From: Fusarium oxysporum f. sp. lycopersici 4287
Taxonomy: Eukaryota > Ascomycota > Sordariomycetes > Hypocreales > Nectriaceae
NCBI RefSeq assembly: GCF_000149955.1
Contig: NC_031000.1
Span: 1,220,028-1,284,027 of the forward strand
DNA length: 64,000 bases
Direction of reading: 5' to 3'
Every line of letters starts with the position of its first letter. Positions within the stretch are counted from its first letter, which is position 1. This document shows, piece by piece, positions 42,487 to 52,343 of this stretch. The notes below the pieces were generated by a model. It searched no databases. It was not told where the DNA came from and saw only the letters and a list, made by a program, of their open reading frames with translations. Both the position numbers and the translations under genes were made by a program.

Positions 42487-43350
42487 CATTAAAGCCCGGA
42501 GTTATTATCACTACGACGACTCATATTTTGGATTCTTATTCGAGCCTGGCAGTTGCGATTATTATGCAAGTCACATTACAATATGGCCTAATGCTTCGAT
42601 TCGAGGATCGACCGTATAGTTTATTCGATAGGATTCAATACAGCTTCACCGTCAACTCCGTCGGCAATCGCAAAGGTCCTCCAGCCTGCCTTAGGAAGAT
42701 CAATCGTCATATCTCCACAAAGATACTTCATGAATACGCCATGTGTGACAACAACAACATTTTTCGGCGTATTCGCGAGATCTTCGCTCCCGTGGATGTC
42801 TTGAACCGTGTCCCGCAATCTCTCTCGGAATCTTTTAGCTCGTGAAGCAACAGCAGAATCGTTGGCCGCGTGAGGACCATCCTTGATATACCAATCCTCA
42901 GCCAAGACGCTGAAGTCAAGGAGCGGAAAAGCTATCTCTAGCGCAGAACGTTTGGATCCGGTATCACAGGGAAGGTCGCTTCGCTCCTGTAGGTCCTGGT
43001 CTATAATGAGACGGGTGCCTTCTTCGTTGCCATTATTCTTGAGGTATTGTTTGCTTAGGATATGGGAGAAGCCAGCCAGTGTCGTCTGTAGGGTGCGCGT
43101 GAGTGGAGAAGTGAATATTATGGCGATTGACCCTGGATGAGGGAACGTATCGGCTAGGGCCGATGCTTGAGAAAGACCCAAAGAAGTGAGAGGTGGATCT
43201 CTTTGTGAGAAGTCTTTTGAGACGTTATGTTCCGATTCTGCATGTCGAACTAGGTAAACTAAATGGGACATGGTGCTTGTTTGAATTTTGAGAATGATGT
43301 TGCGCGAGGTATTTCGCAACATGGAGGTTCTCCTCTAATAAAAGCCATGC
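42487..43350 (-). repeat. Duplicated segment, copy B (phosphatase gene, inverted)
   Basis: Inverted copy of 31704-32570. One boundary abuts the end of the hAT element (42484) within two or three bases; the other lies near 43350. Confidence 0.85.
42621..43271 (-). CDS. Histidine phosphatase (phosphoglycerate mutase-like), copy B
   Basis: 216 aa from ATG in MSHLVYLVRHAESEHN at 43271. An upstream in-frame ATG at 43322 exists only in this copy and would add 17 residues. All catalytic motifs seen in copy A are kept: RHAESEHN, TSPLTRTLQTT and VVVTHGVFMKYL. Twelve amino-acid differences from copy A, scattered and without stops, suggest both copies stayed under selection or are young. Promoter similarity ends near 43350, so the two copies may be regulated differently. 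Confidence 0.8.
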   Translation of the reverse strand: MSHLVYLVRHAESEHNVSKDFSQRDPPLTSLGLSQASALADTFPHPGSIAIIFTSPLTRTLQTTLAGFSHILSKQYLKNNGNEEGTRLIIDQDLQERSDLPCDTGSKRSALEIAFPLLDFSVLAEDWYIKDGPHAANDSAVASRAKRFRERLRDTVQDIHGSEDLANTPKNVVVVTHGVFMKYLCGDMTIDLPKAGWRTFAIADGVDGEAVLNPIE

Positions 43351-44310
43351 GGAGTGAAAACGTGATCAAAGCCCAGCATAACGTCACTACCCTGGCTCGG
43401 AGCTATTGACCACCCGTGTTTTGATCCATTGATGCCTTAGGCTGTTCGAAATCTCGTTGATGATCATAGAGGTGGTGATGTTCTTCTTCCTTTTATTTTA
43501 TTTTGCACTTGTCGCTGCCCATTTTGATCTCTACTGCATCGAATGGAAAAGGATAGCCTGGTAAGGACTTGTAAAGGACTTGTCTTGAGGGACAGTGTTT
43601 TCGATCCCCGCTGATTTTTTGATTAAACTTGCGTGATAAACCTTCTCATTGGCTGGTTCGTTCCTTCGTCACAACTTTCGCAGCTAGCTCTACTTTGGTG
43701 GCGCAAAGCGATACTACCTCCTGAGCGCCTACGTGCAAATCAAATCTTAACCGCGCGTATTTCGCGACTGCGTCGTAGTAGTTTAGGAAGAGCTCTACTG
43801 ACGCCAGTATGTATGCAACAAAGATTTCCCCCTCTTCAATTGACTCTTGATCTTGTCGGTCGTCCACATTTACCATGAAGTATTGACTACCCTGACTATC
43901 TTTAAACATGTGGCCTCCAAAGCTCCGTGATCACCAGGCTGATGGTCATGACGTCGAGCAGAATGAAATAACCCCATGGCTACAGCATACAGGATGGCCA
44001 AGTAACTAATGACTAAATTAACTTTACTAGAGTTGATTTTATTGGCCCACTCTAAACCTAGTAGGGTTGAATATTGCCAGGGTGTAGAGTTGATTTTACA
44101 TTATTCCACATACAGGAAGGGTAGTGCTGATCAGAACAGGGGTTTACTATAGAACGCGACGCGTCCTGTCGCGTAAAGTGCTATTAAGTACAAGTACAAT
44201 ATACTGTATGGTGTCATTATCGATCTAAGTGTAATCTTTATTTAGATCATACTATTAGCAGCCAAATCATCATGACGAACACTATGACGGATTGTGATTT
44301 ACGATCTGAG
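43351..44310. other. Intergenic, no gene seen
   Basis: Nearly 1 kb. An 87-codon minus-strand open frame at 43909-43646 matches no family I know. A direct repeat TAGAGTTGATTTTA occurs twice about 54 bases apart (near 44029 and 44083), and near 44155-44178 there is a CGCGACGCG/TGTCGCGT palindromic patch. Confidence 0.4.
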
Positions 44311-44311
44311 C

Positions 44312-44690
44312 CATGGAGTGCAATTTATCCGTACGTTCTTCTCTCAACATACCGCTTTCTCATCTGTCAAGTGTATGTTTGCCTCTGTTACCGATGAGGT
44401 TGCTACTCATTTAAAAACACGACATCGCGATTTAAAGCCAGAGCATCGATAGGGCCTAGTGGAGAAGATTCGAAAGATCCCGATACATTCTACGCAATCA
44501 CGACGAACTACGTGATCTACGGTACCCAACTGATACGATTGAACCCATTCCGCATCTTGCGCCACAAGAACCAGACGGAATGAAATGTCGTGCGTGCGGC
44601 CATATTGTTCGTCGTATCCAAAAGACACAAAAACATTGTGCTGACGAGCATCAATGGATGAACACAAGAGGCAGAGGCAACCAAAGCTGA
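44312..44690 (+). pseudogene. OrsD-like (DUF3505) N-terminal fragment
   Basis: Pieces in more than one frame read YRFLICQV, ASVTDEVATHLKTRHRDLKP and then CRACGHIVRRIQKTQKHCAD followed by EHQWMNTRGRG. These are the two cysteine/histidine modules of DUF3505-type fungal proteins, in the right order and spacing. Stops and at least one indel break the frame and the downstream part is missing. It is a different branch from the locus at 15999. Confidence 0.6.
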
Positions 44691-45110
44691 AGAGGAGGGG
44701 AGGTCAGGATAAACAACAAGGCATGAAGAGATAGAGGCATAACTTCTAAATTGGTAAATTATAGATCAGAGGATGTACGGCTGACATGAACGAATTGATT
44801 CAGAATGTACAATACACTCTCCTACTTCTGGCAACACTCGATGACAGACGTCTAGCAACGTCTGCGTTCTGGAGTAAGCACTACATGACCTTGGAGAGTC
44901 AGGTGTAGAGAATCTCGGTGATGACCTTTCCATGATGTCCTAACAGCACGAATGCTTTCGTTGTCTCTCGTAGGGCATGGGGTGTACGTGATTGGCTGAC
45001 TCAGAACATGACGCCGCATTTTACCTCAAACCTGCTGGAATGGGTTTGTAGCTTGAGACATAAGGAGTAATGGCGGTATTCGGTCGCTCCCGTCGAGACT
45101 CAACTGGAAA
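44691..45110. other. Intergenic, no gene seen
   Basis: About 420 bases downstream of the methyltransferase gene; nothing recognised. Confidence 0.4.
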
Positions 45111-46539
45111 TTATGGTTTCTGGCCATATACAACATGGCTGAGTGCGTTAGATGAAGTCTAGGATGGCTTTGAAGTGTAGACTTACAAATCAAACAGAGC
45201 GTGGTACTTGCGAGCATACAATTCCTGACGTATCTGGGCCAACATCACCAGGACTTCGTCCATGGGCATGCCCAGAACTCCACAGAATATCTTCAGAGAG
45301 AAAGCCTCTAGGCCTTCCAAGAGTTGAGCGATATTACACATGCCTATATCTTTCAACTGTGGATCTTTGGGCCATGATCCTAGAGGCAATCGGAACTTTC
45401 GGTGGACAACATTCGTGAAGCCAGCATGCCTGATCCACCCTTCAAGTCTTGGCCCTGGGCAGGGCTCGCGGTTCAGCTTCGTTCTTGCCGTATCGATGAA
45501 TAGTTTCATCCATTTCAGGAGGTGATGATCGTCCGTGATTGAGCCGTCTTCTGAATAGTAGAGAAGGTCAAAGTCCTGAAATTCGGCCCAGCCGCCAGGA
45601 TGAAGGTGCCTGTTGACGATCAGTAGGTGCTATCACTTCATTTCGCGCTAAATTACTCAAAAACGTTCTCCACTAGCTTTGGCCAGTCCAGGATGGAAGT
45701 CGACATGTAGCGTGAAAAAATGTAGTCAAACTTATCGTGGACCCATGGTTGCTCGACGTCATCGACCTCGAACTTGACGTTTGGGGGAACCCTTCTTCTA
45801 TCAACATTGCTACACGTCAAGCTCGGGATCAACATACCATGTGGGTTGGATAGCACTCAAATCGTTTCCGATAATCTAGAATGTCAGCAATTCTTGCTCC
45901 GTATATAGGGAAAGCGTTACATACTTCAGCACTAGGATACTCTTCACCGACGCAAATGGCCCCTATTTCTGTAAGCATGAATCGACACAAAGCAAGACTG
46001 AACATAATACCCACATATACCTGTCCCTGTACCGATATCTAAAACCCTTGCTGACCTATTCAAGTCAACTGGAGCTAGAAACAGGCGATTGCCAATGCCT
46101 TTAGTTATGAGCAAATGTGTCAGATCGAGTCGTTCTCGTTCTGCTTCGTCGTTGGGAAAGTTATAGGCTGTAAAGTATCAGAAGTCGCACAAAGTCGTAC
46201 AAACTCAGCGAAGGTCTTACAGTCCGCATTGTAGGCATGGTATTGTCGACCGAATTCAGTGGGATAATTCAGGACGCTCGAGGTCAAAGACGCAGTGTAG
46301 GTTGATCTGCTTCGATAAGTAACAGACTCGAAAAGGACCTGGTGATTTACATTTCACTACTTAAGGTTGAGTCACTGTCGTTAACCTTGGAACGGTGATT
46401 AGATTGCAATAGCGTAAGAAGAGGGGTAGGGAAGGCACACAGGACGCGTGTCCACTTCAACTGGGGCCGTATTAGTGGCGGCTTCTGCTGCTTCGTGTAC
46501 CGGTGACTGCGGCGGATTAGAAGGACTTATGCCAGTCAT
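45111..46539 (-). CDS. LaeA-like SAM-dependent methyltransferase, eight exons
   Basis: Exons on the minus strand: 46539-46441, 46338-46221, 46167-46015, 45962-45925, 45875-45838, 45791-45657, 45609-45187, 45138-45111. Introns are 46-102 nt with GT-AG ends, and together they leave one 343-aa frame. The spliced protein has motif I VLDIGTGTGIWAI, then EEYPSAEIIGNDLSAIQPTW, VPPNVKFEVDDVEQPW, YIFSRYM, HLHPGGWAEFQDFD and a final HALFDFHVVYGQKP, the order of LaeA/TAM-like fungal methyltransferases. LaeA is a nuclear regulator of secondary metabolism; most paralogues have no known substrate, and this is a paralogue, not LaeA itself. The first intron (102 nt) is the least certain. No lesion was seen. 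Confidence 0.8.
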
Positions 46540-46870
46540 TGTGGCGGATACGATGGGGAAAGGATTGCTGGGCAGCTGCTAAGGAAGTAGACGAAGGGTC
46601 AAGTGAAACGGCTTACGGGAAACGTCTTGTACTGGGGCCACCGGGTAAACTAGTGATAGCCGAAGTTTATGGCGTGGGGAAGGTCCAAGTTTTATAGGCT
46701 AGTGAGGCCGTACGCCCCACTCAGTAATCTCTCCACTCAGTGTTAACAGGCTACAGTACGTCAGCTGACTTGATCGAGCTACTTAGCACGTGACCCAGTT
46801 GAAGCGCTGTTGGCACAACGCTGGTACCGAGCCCTGACCTAGACTGTATCACTAGATGAGGAAATATCTT
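46540..46870. other. Promoter region of the methyltransferase gene
   Basis: About 330 bases with no gene. Presumed promoter for the leftward methyltransferase gene; no site identified. Confidence 0.4.
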
Positions 46871-46876
46871 GGAATA

Positions 46877-47005
46877 CTCTTACTCATCTTCTCTATAACT
46901 TTTGAAAGACCTGGTAACTGCTTGGCGGAGATTCTGGCCGTTGGTGGATGTCCGGTGTTGCGAACCCCGCTTCAGACGTCATCATCGTCATTGGACGTGA
47001 CCCGC
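46877..47005 (+). mobile_element. 5' end fragment of a Tad-type LINE, truncated at its 3' side
   Basis: It follows the 5' leader and ORF1 start of the LINE at 10340: GCTTGGCGGAGATTCTGGCC, GATGTCCGGTGTTGCGAACC and TCAGACGTCATCATCGTCAT, encoding [16 protein letters not shown]. Similarity stops near 47005. LINE copies usually lose the 5' side, so keeping only the 5' end needs a later deletion or rearrangement, probably linked to the hAT element that starts at 47178. Confidence 0.7.
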
Positions 47006-47177
47006 AGCGCTATCCTCAAATCAAATCTGGGGTCATCTCAGTGCCCACAAGCCTCGCCTTACTGACAGCGGGGTCGATCCAATTAAAATGCCTATATAAG
47101 AGGTACTTTATTGCCTGCCTAATTTCTATTATGATAGAAGTACCAGCAATTCCCGTTGTTGCAAAGAGAAACCTTAC

Positions 47178-49991
47178 CAGGCTGGCGAATCTATCTACCG
47201 ATGTAGATGAAATGTAGATGTAGATAGATGTAGATCTACATCTATCTATCTACCAGAGGACATGTGGGTCTTCTATCTATCTACCTGGAGGTCCGGTAGA
47301 TAGACGAAATGTAGATAGATGCCAAGACCGCGGTGAAAATTGGGTGAGGTAGTTGTACTTTCTCGGTACTAGTGGCATCCTCCTGCACCGAAGTATCGGT
47401 ACCTCTGACAATCCCTTCCCTAACCGTCCCTCATTTCCCGATTTCCCCACGCCATCCCCCTTTTTCGCTTGGGTCTTGGTTTGACATATTCTCATTGCCC
47501 TTGATGCCACCCAAAACCATTGCCCAAATGGCACCTCAAAGCGATTTATTCAGTTACGCAACCGATACTACCATATCGGAAATATCCTGTCCCGAAGACC
47601 CAACCTTGCCTATGCACAATTCCTCGTCTCGCGGCAGCCATTCAATCATCAAAGACTGGGATGCAGTATCGCAAGCTGTCCGCAGCCATTGGGTCCTCTC
47701 AGCTCGAACTGGTCAAGCTATCGGCTGGTTTTGGGCTCACGGCTATGACGTTCAAGCTAGGTCCAAAGGCAATGAGTCTGGCCCCCATACATGGCTCTGT
47801 TGCCACTGTGTCCAGCATGGCGTTCCCCGGCCAAAGGCTTATGTCTCGTCCAACACTCGGAACATTGAAGGTTATCTCAGCAAGGCCCACAATATTTTTC
47901 ATCCAGATCCATCAAAAGCAACACGATATATGCAGGAGCGGCCCCCGAATCAACTGACCCTTCATGATTTGGCAGCCAAGAAACGGAAGAGGGACGACTT
48001 TCACGACGAGTTGGTTACTCGATTTGACAAGGCCACGTTCCAGCGCCATGTTGTCCAGTGGATCACCGATGCAAATCTGTCATTTCGCGTACCGGAGCAT
48101 AAAGGCCTCCAAAAGGTCTTTCAGTACCTGAACCCCTTGGTTCACGAGACTTCCGCCAATCTGACCCATGAAACGGTTCGGGCTCGGATCATCGACGAGT
48201 TCAACACATACAAATCGCGCGTCATCCACACGCTATCACGAAGCCCAAGCCAGGTTCATATTGCATTTGATGGCTGGGCGTCCCGGAACAGACATTCGTT
48301 CTTCTCCATAAATGCCTTCTTTCTCGATGAAGATACATTCCAGCCACGGAAGATCGTCCTTGGCCTCCCAAACATCGCCATAGCGCATACGGGAGAAAAT
48401 ATCTCAGCCGCTGTTATGGAGGTGTTAGATGACTTCGAGTTGATTGCAAACAACAAGGTTGGATACATTATTCTCGATAACGCCGCAAGCAATGAAGGAG
48501 CAGTCGAAGCAATAGGCCACAAGCTCCAGTGGCAGAATCCGGCCAGCAGAAGGATTCGGTGTTTCGGGCATATTCTTCATCTTGTCGCCAAAGCGCTCCT
48601 CTTCATTAAAGACAGCAATACACTCGAGGACCTTGATGCGGACGATTTTGCAGAGTGGACAAAAAGAGGTCCAGTAGGTAAACTCCACAACCTTGTCGTC
48701 TGGGTCAATCGGTCGAATAAGGCGACAGCAATTCTGCGGAAATTACAAGATGAGGACCCTGACAAGCCCTATCCAGGCACTCTTGATGTCGTCCTTGACA
48801 ACAGCACACGCTGGTTGCCTCAATATTATATGATTGAGCGAGCAATTAAGCTCCGACGCTATCTGGAGGAGCTCATTGACATTATGATTCAATCAAGCAG
48901 GAAATTTCAACGACCCCGATCTACCCGTACCCAGCCGCCAAGCCAACTTCCTCGATGTCTTGAGGGAGAAAATCTACTGAGCGACGCAGACTGGGATGCC
49001 CTCAGTTGGTTCAGAGATATTCTTAGAATGTTCGATTCCTGTCTTTTGCGGCTTGAAGGGGACTGTCAGCTCCGAGTTCGTAAGGGAGGCGTTGAAGCTC
49101 AATATGGAATTATTTGGCAGGTTGCCGTCGCATTCGAATTCCTTCTTTCTACGCTGGAGAAAGCAAAGACAGAGGCAACACACCGGGCGGAACCTAGCTA
49201 CTATTCCTCGTGCGTCAATTCGGCCTGGGCCAAACTCAACAAGTACTACACCAAGCTTGATGAGACGCCAATATACTATGCAGCCACGGTTCTCCACCCC
49301 GGTATACAATGGTCGTTCTTGACAAAAGCCTACGGTGAGAAGGAGGAATGGCTTTTCGCGGCACGCCAGCTCATCCAAAAGCTCTGGGAAGAGGACTATC
49401 GCGACCTTCCCGCTCAGTGGGAAATCTCGAGCAGTAACCTTCCTGCCGCGGTGGGGGCGCGAGTACAATCCATTTGATTCCTTCCAAGACGAATTAATAT
49501 CATCCACCCGCCATGGCCAAGACGAAGCCACAGACGAACTGGAGAGGTGGTTGTCTACAAAGCAAGACATATACACAACATACGACAATCCTCTGGAATA
49601 CTGGTATGCGAAGCGATTTGAGTATCCGCGAGTGGCGAAAATGGCGATTGACATCCTCTCTGTCCCAGCAATGGCTTCTGAGTGTGAGAGGACCTTTTCT
49701 TCCGCTGGTAGTATGGTTTCGCCCAAGAGGTCACGCTTAGATGCAAGCACAATTGCCGTTACCCGGACGGTAAGGTCGTGGTTACGGGCTGGGCTGCTAG
49801 AAGGGTATGAAGGTTTGCTGAAGGAGGTGGGCGACGACACGGCCGAGGATTAGCCGACCGTCTATCTACCGGATCTATCTACATCTACATGTAGCCTACA
49901 TCTATCTATCTACATTGCAAATCATGACTAAGCATCTACATCTATCTACATAAGATGCCGGTAGATAGATGTAGATAGATTCGCCAGCCTG
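47178..49991 (+). mobile_element. hAT-type DNA transposon, second family
   Basis: 2814 bp. Ends are CAGGCTGGCGAATCTATCTA in inverted orientation. Sub-terminal arrays of CTATCTACATCTA/TAGATGTAGATAG (47195-47315 and 49860-49980) parallel those of the other hAT but with a different unit. No clear 8-bp target duplication is seen. It holds one transposase gene with a single shift. Confidence 0.88.
47504..49853 (+). pseudogene. hAT transposase with one frameshift near its C-terminus
   Basis: The first ATG in frame is at 47504 (MPPKTIAQMAPQ). A BED-type finger (WLCCHCVQHG...SKAHNIF) is followed by the catalytic region (VHIAFDGWAS, VGYIILDNAASNEG, RIRCFGHILHLVAKALLF) and a domain ending at 49477. 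A change in a run of five G (49453-49457) explains the shift, because the correct frame resumes at once as GREYNPFDSFQDELIS and carries the dimerisation motif YPRVAKMAIDILSVPAMASE and CERTFSSAGSMVSPKRSRL to the stop at 49853. No internal stop was found before the shift. A one-base sequencing error in the G run would leave a working gene. Confidence 0.85.
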
Positions 49992-50340
49992 GTTCTAGCC
50001 TACTCTTAAGGATAGCCCTTTATGTACATGATGTGTTGTGCCTTACAACAGATGACCCTTCTGCCTGCGACACGTGGCATTCGCCCAAAGGACCAGAAAA
50101 GTGAAATCAATTATTGTGGTGGTAGCTTATCCATGCAACGCAGATGCCCAAGCTGGCGGCCTCTTGAAGCCCAACGTTACTGAAACACACGGTCGCCGGT
50201 TATAACCAGGCTTATTTATTTATCCGTCCACATACTGTTGTAATACAAAGCTACTCCAAACCCGTAATCTCTCGGAAAGCCTTTCCATGATGGTCTTAAC
50301 CGTTATTCCGTCTGCATTCTTCCTACTCAAGATTTATCAT
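49992..50340. other. Intergenic, no gene seen
   Basis: Right flank of the hAT element. Nothing recognised. Confidence 0.4.
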
Positions 50341-50342
50341 CA

Positions 50343-50482
50343 GAAACGCATTGCGTTTCCTGTTTTTGACCAATCACCGTCTAGCATTTTCGCCCCATGT
50401 TTCTCCCTCAGGAAACGCACTGCGTTTCTCATACAGCGTTAATAAAATCAGAAAACCTAAAACGCGAAACGCGTCGCGTTTC
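50343..50482. repeat. Three 17-bp palindromes, GAAACGC-N3-GCGTTTC
   Basis: GAAACGCATTGCGTTTC (50343-50359), GAAACGCACTGCGTTTC (50412-50428) and GAAACGCGTCGCGTTTC (50466-50482). Seven-base arms are identical in all three, with a variable 3-base centre; starts are 69 and 54 bases apart. This looks like an array of binding sites for a dimeric DNA-binding protein, or like repeated hairpins. No gene within 300 bases is well supported. Confidence 0.75.
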
Positions 50483-50694
50483 CGTCGTCTGACCCCTGTT
50501 GAGTTTAATGAATGGCTCTGTTACTCCAAAACGAAACATTAACAATCATCATTATTTACTATATCCATATGTCTATTATATATACATAGGTCATCTGCTC
50601 AACTTCCGCTAGTTAGGTACCAAGATACAACCACCCCGCTCTCTCCTCTCCGGTGCGGTCTCGGAGATGGCCTGGTATTGGTCGTTACTGAGTG

Positions 50695-50898
50695 TCAGTT
50701 CAGCGTTTTGACAGCCAGCTTCTCCACGTCGTAGTCTTTCATTGTCTTCACTCGTATCAGCCAAAGGGGATCGTCTAGAAGAGCCCAATCGTCGTGAACG
50801 GTCATCTCATATCGTCTAGCTGCGTCATGGTCGCGTCGGCGTGGGCTCTTGTCTAGCCACTCCAATTCGAGTACTTGATGAGGCCGCATTATCGTCAT
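50695..50898 (-). CDS. Small hypothetical ORF, unrecognised
   Basis: 67 aa from MTIMRPHQVLELEWLDKSPR, rich in charged residues, with a smooth composition (DHDAARRYEMTVHDD, WLIRVKTMKDYDVEKLAVKT). It lies near the triple palindrome. The upstream part (50900-51340) has no matching exon that I could read. It may be the end of a longer spliced gene or chance. Confidence 0.3.
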   Translation of the reverse strand: MTIMRPHQVLELEWLDKSPRRRDHDAARRYEMTVHDDWALLDDPLWLIRVKTMKDYDVEKLAVKTLN

Positions 50899-51506
50899 GG
50901 TCGTCGAAGGCCTCTTTGATATTCCATCGAGAAACTAGAAACAGAAACACAACAGGAAGAGTTCCAAGAAGCTCTTGCTTCAGAAAAGTCTCCATCTAGT
51001 ATGACTCAAGTTTACAACTCAACCTAAGCTTGCCAAAGACATGTCATGCTCAGTGATAATGTCCTCGTTGCTTGTTGTGTCCACGATAATGTACTACAAA
51101 TAGTGGTCTTCGCTAGCGGGATGTTCTTCCGTTGATGTCTCCTTGGACGGTCGGGGCGGATTCGGAAATGCTGTGACGGTAGTCTCCTCAGCCCGACATT
51201 CAACCTCATGCCAAGACATGCGACCAGTGCATGCTTATTATATAATACCGAATTTCGCCAACTAGGCCATGACAGGATCAACTGTGGAACAACAGGTCGT
51301 TCAAGCCTCTCAGAATCCAACGTTACTTATCAAACTCTACTTTCATATCACCAAATCCACGAGTGGACCCTCGTCCAAACAAAGCTTTTGGAGACAATTG
51401 CCGGCTTTTCCCTAGGCTTTTCCTCTAAGCTGCTGTTTACAGCTTTAGGAAGAACATCTCACCTTCGCTTCTCGCCATCCTGTTTCCCAGGGTCTTTCTC
51501 CCACGT
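50899..51506. other. Intergenic, no gene seen
   Basis: About 600 bases. Short open frames only, none family-like. Confidence 0.35.
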
Positions 51507-52133
51507 TTATATTTCGTCTGGTTTGAAAGCTCCGACAACATCTGGACTCAACGCCTCGGTAAGTCTCTCTCGCAGAGTTAGAATTGGCCAAATATGAACT
51601 CTTATGTATTCGATCTTGAGGCCAGAAATAGCAGCATCGTCATTGTCGAGCGGAGCTTTGAAGGGGATCGTGAACTTCTCTAAAAATTCCTTTGTTATAT
51701 ATCTAGTGTAGACGATGAACTCGGATGTGTCTATTCCGTGGGTAAGGATCAAGACCCAGGTTTTCCAAAGTCTCGCGACTGTCAAGTCGATGTACTCCGC
51801 CCCTGAAACTAACATCACTCAGCCTCTTATTGACCGGTAAATGGAGCACGATATCATCTTGGGCAAACTTCTTGCTGGCAACACCATCTACACCGAAAAT
51901 TACCAGGTCCTCCCCGAGGAGCACAAACGCCGGCGTGCCAAACGCTATAGACTTGGGTTCGGTCTCCTTACTCCCCTCCTACGCTCAGTTAAGCCATCGC
52001 ATTGCGACCACTTGAAGCTAAAGCGTCGACATATACAACTTCCATTAAGCACACAGATTCCTGTGCTGATATATGCGGAATGATCTGCTCGATCGATAGA
52101 AAGAAAACAATAGAGAACTGTAAGAAATCGCAT
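51507..52133 (-). pseudogene. Coding-like stretch of unknown family, fragmented
   Basis: Three overlapping minus-strand frames read like parts of one protein: MRFLTVLYCFLSIDRADHSA (52133), then IAFGTPAFVLLGEDLVIFGV with DGVASKKFAQDDIVLHLPVN, then EYIDLTVARLWKTWVLILTH to KIEYIRVHIWPILTLRERLT and a stop at 51507. The composition is that of a real globular protein. The joins need an indel or very short introns. I do not recognise the family. It may be a decayed gene. Confidence 0.35.
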
Positions 52134-52343
52134 TATGATTAAACATAGGCATACAGAACAGGGCCATCTTTACCCCTCGAAGAACGTCGCTCGTGGTCAA
52201 CGAACTCATTCCACCAACTGTTGATTAGAATCGCTTCGACCAGGCAATTGTTCAGAAACCATGGAATCCCACAGGTCATTAAGTTCCTCACTATCGTCCA
52301 GGTTAGTTCTCTACTTGCCACAGTTCCATCACTGGGGCTACAC

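Noticed and set aside
43646..43909. 87-codon minus-strand frame with an aromatic helix (ILASVELFLNYYDAV)
   Set aside because: Not recognised, no partner exons; the opposite strand is open over the same stretch, so chance is likely.
47372..47503. Non-ATG upstream extension of the second hAT transposase
   Set aside because: It starts with GTG; fungal genes start with ATG, and the first one in frame is at 47504.
48974..49840. 288-codon minus-strand frame
   Set aside because: Antisense of the second hAT transposase.
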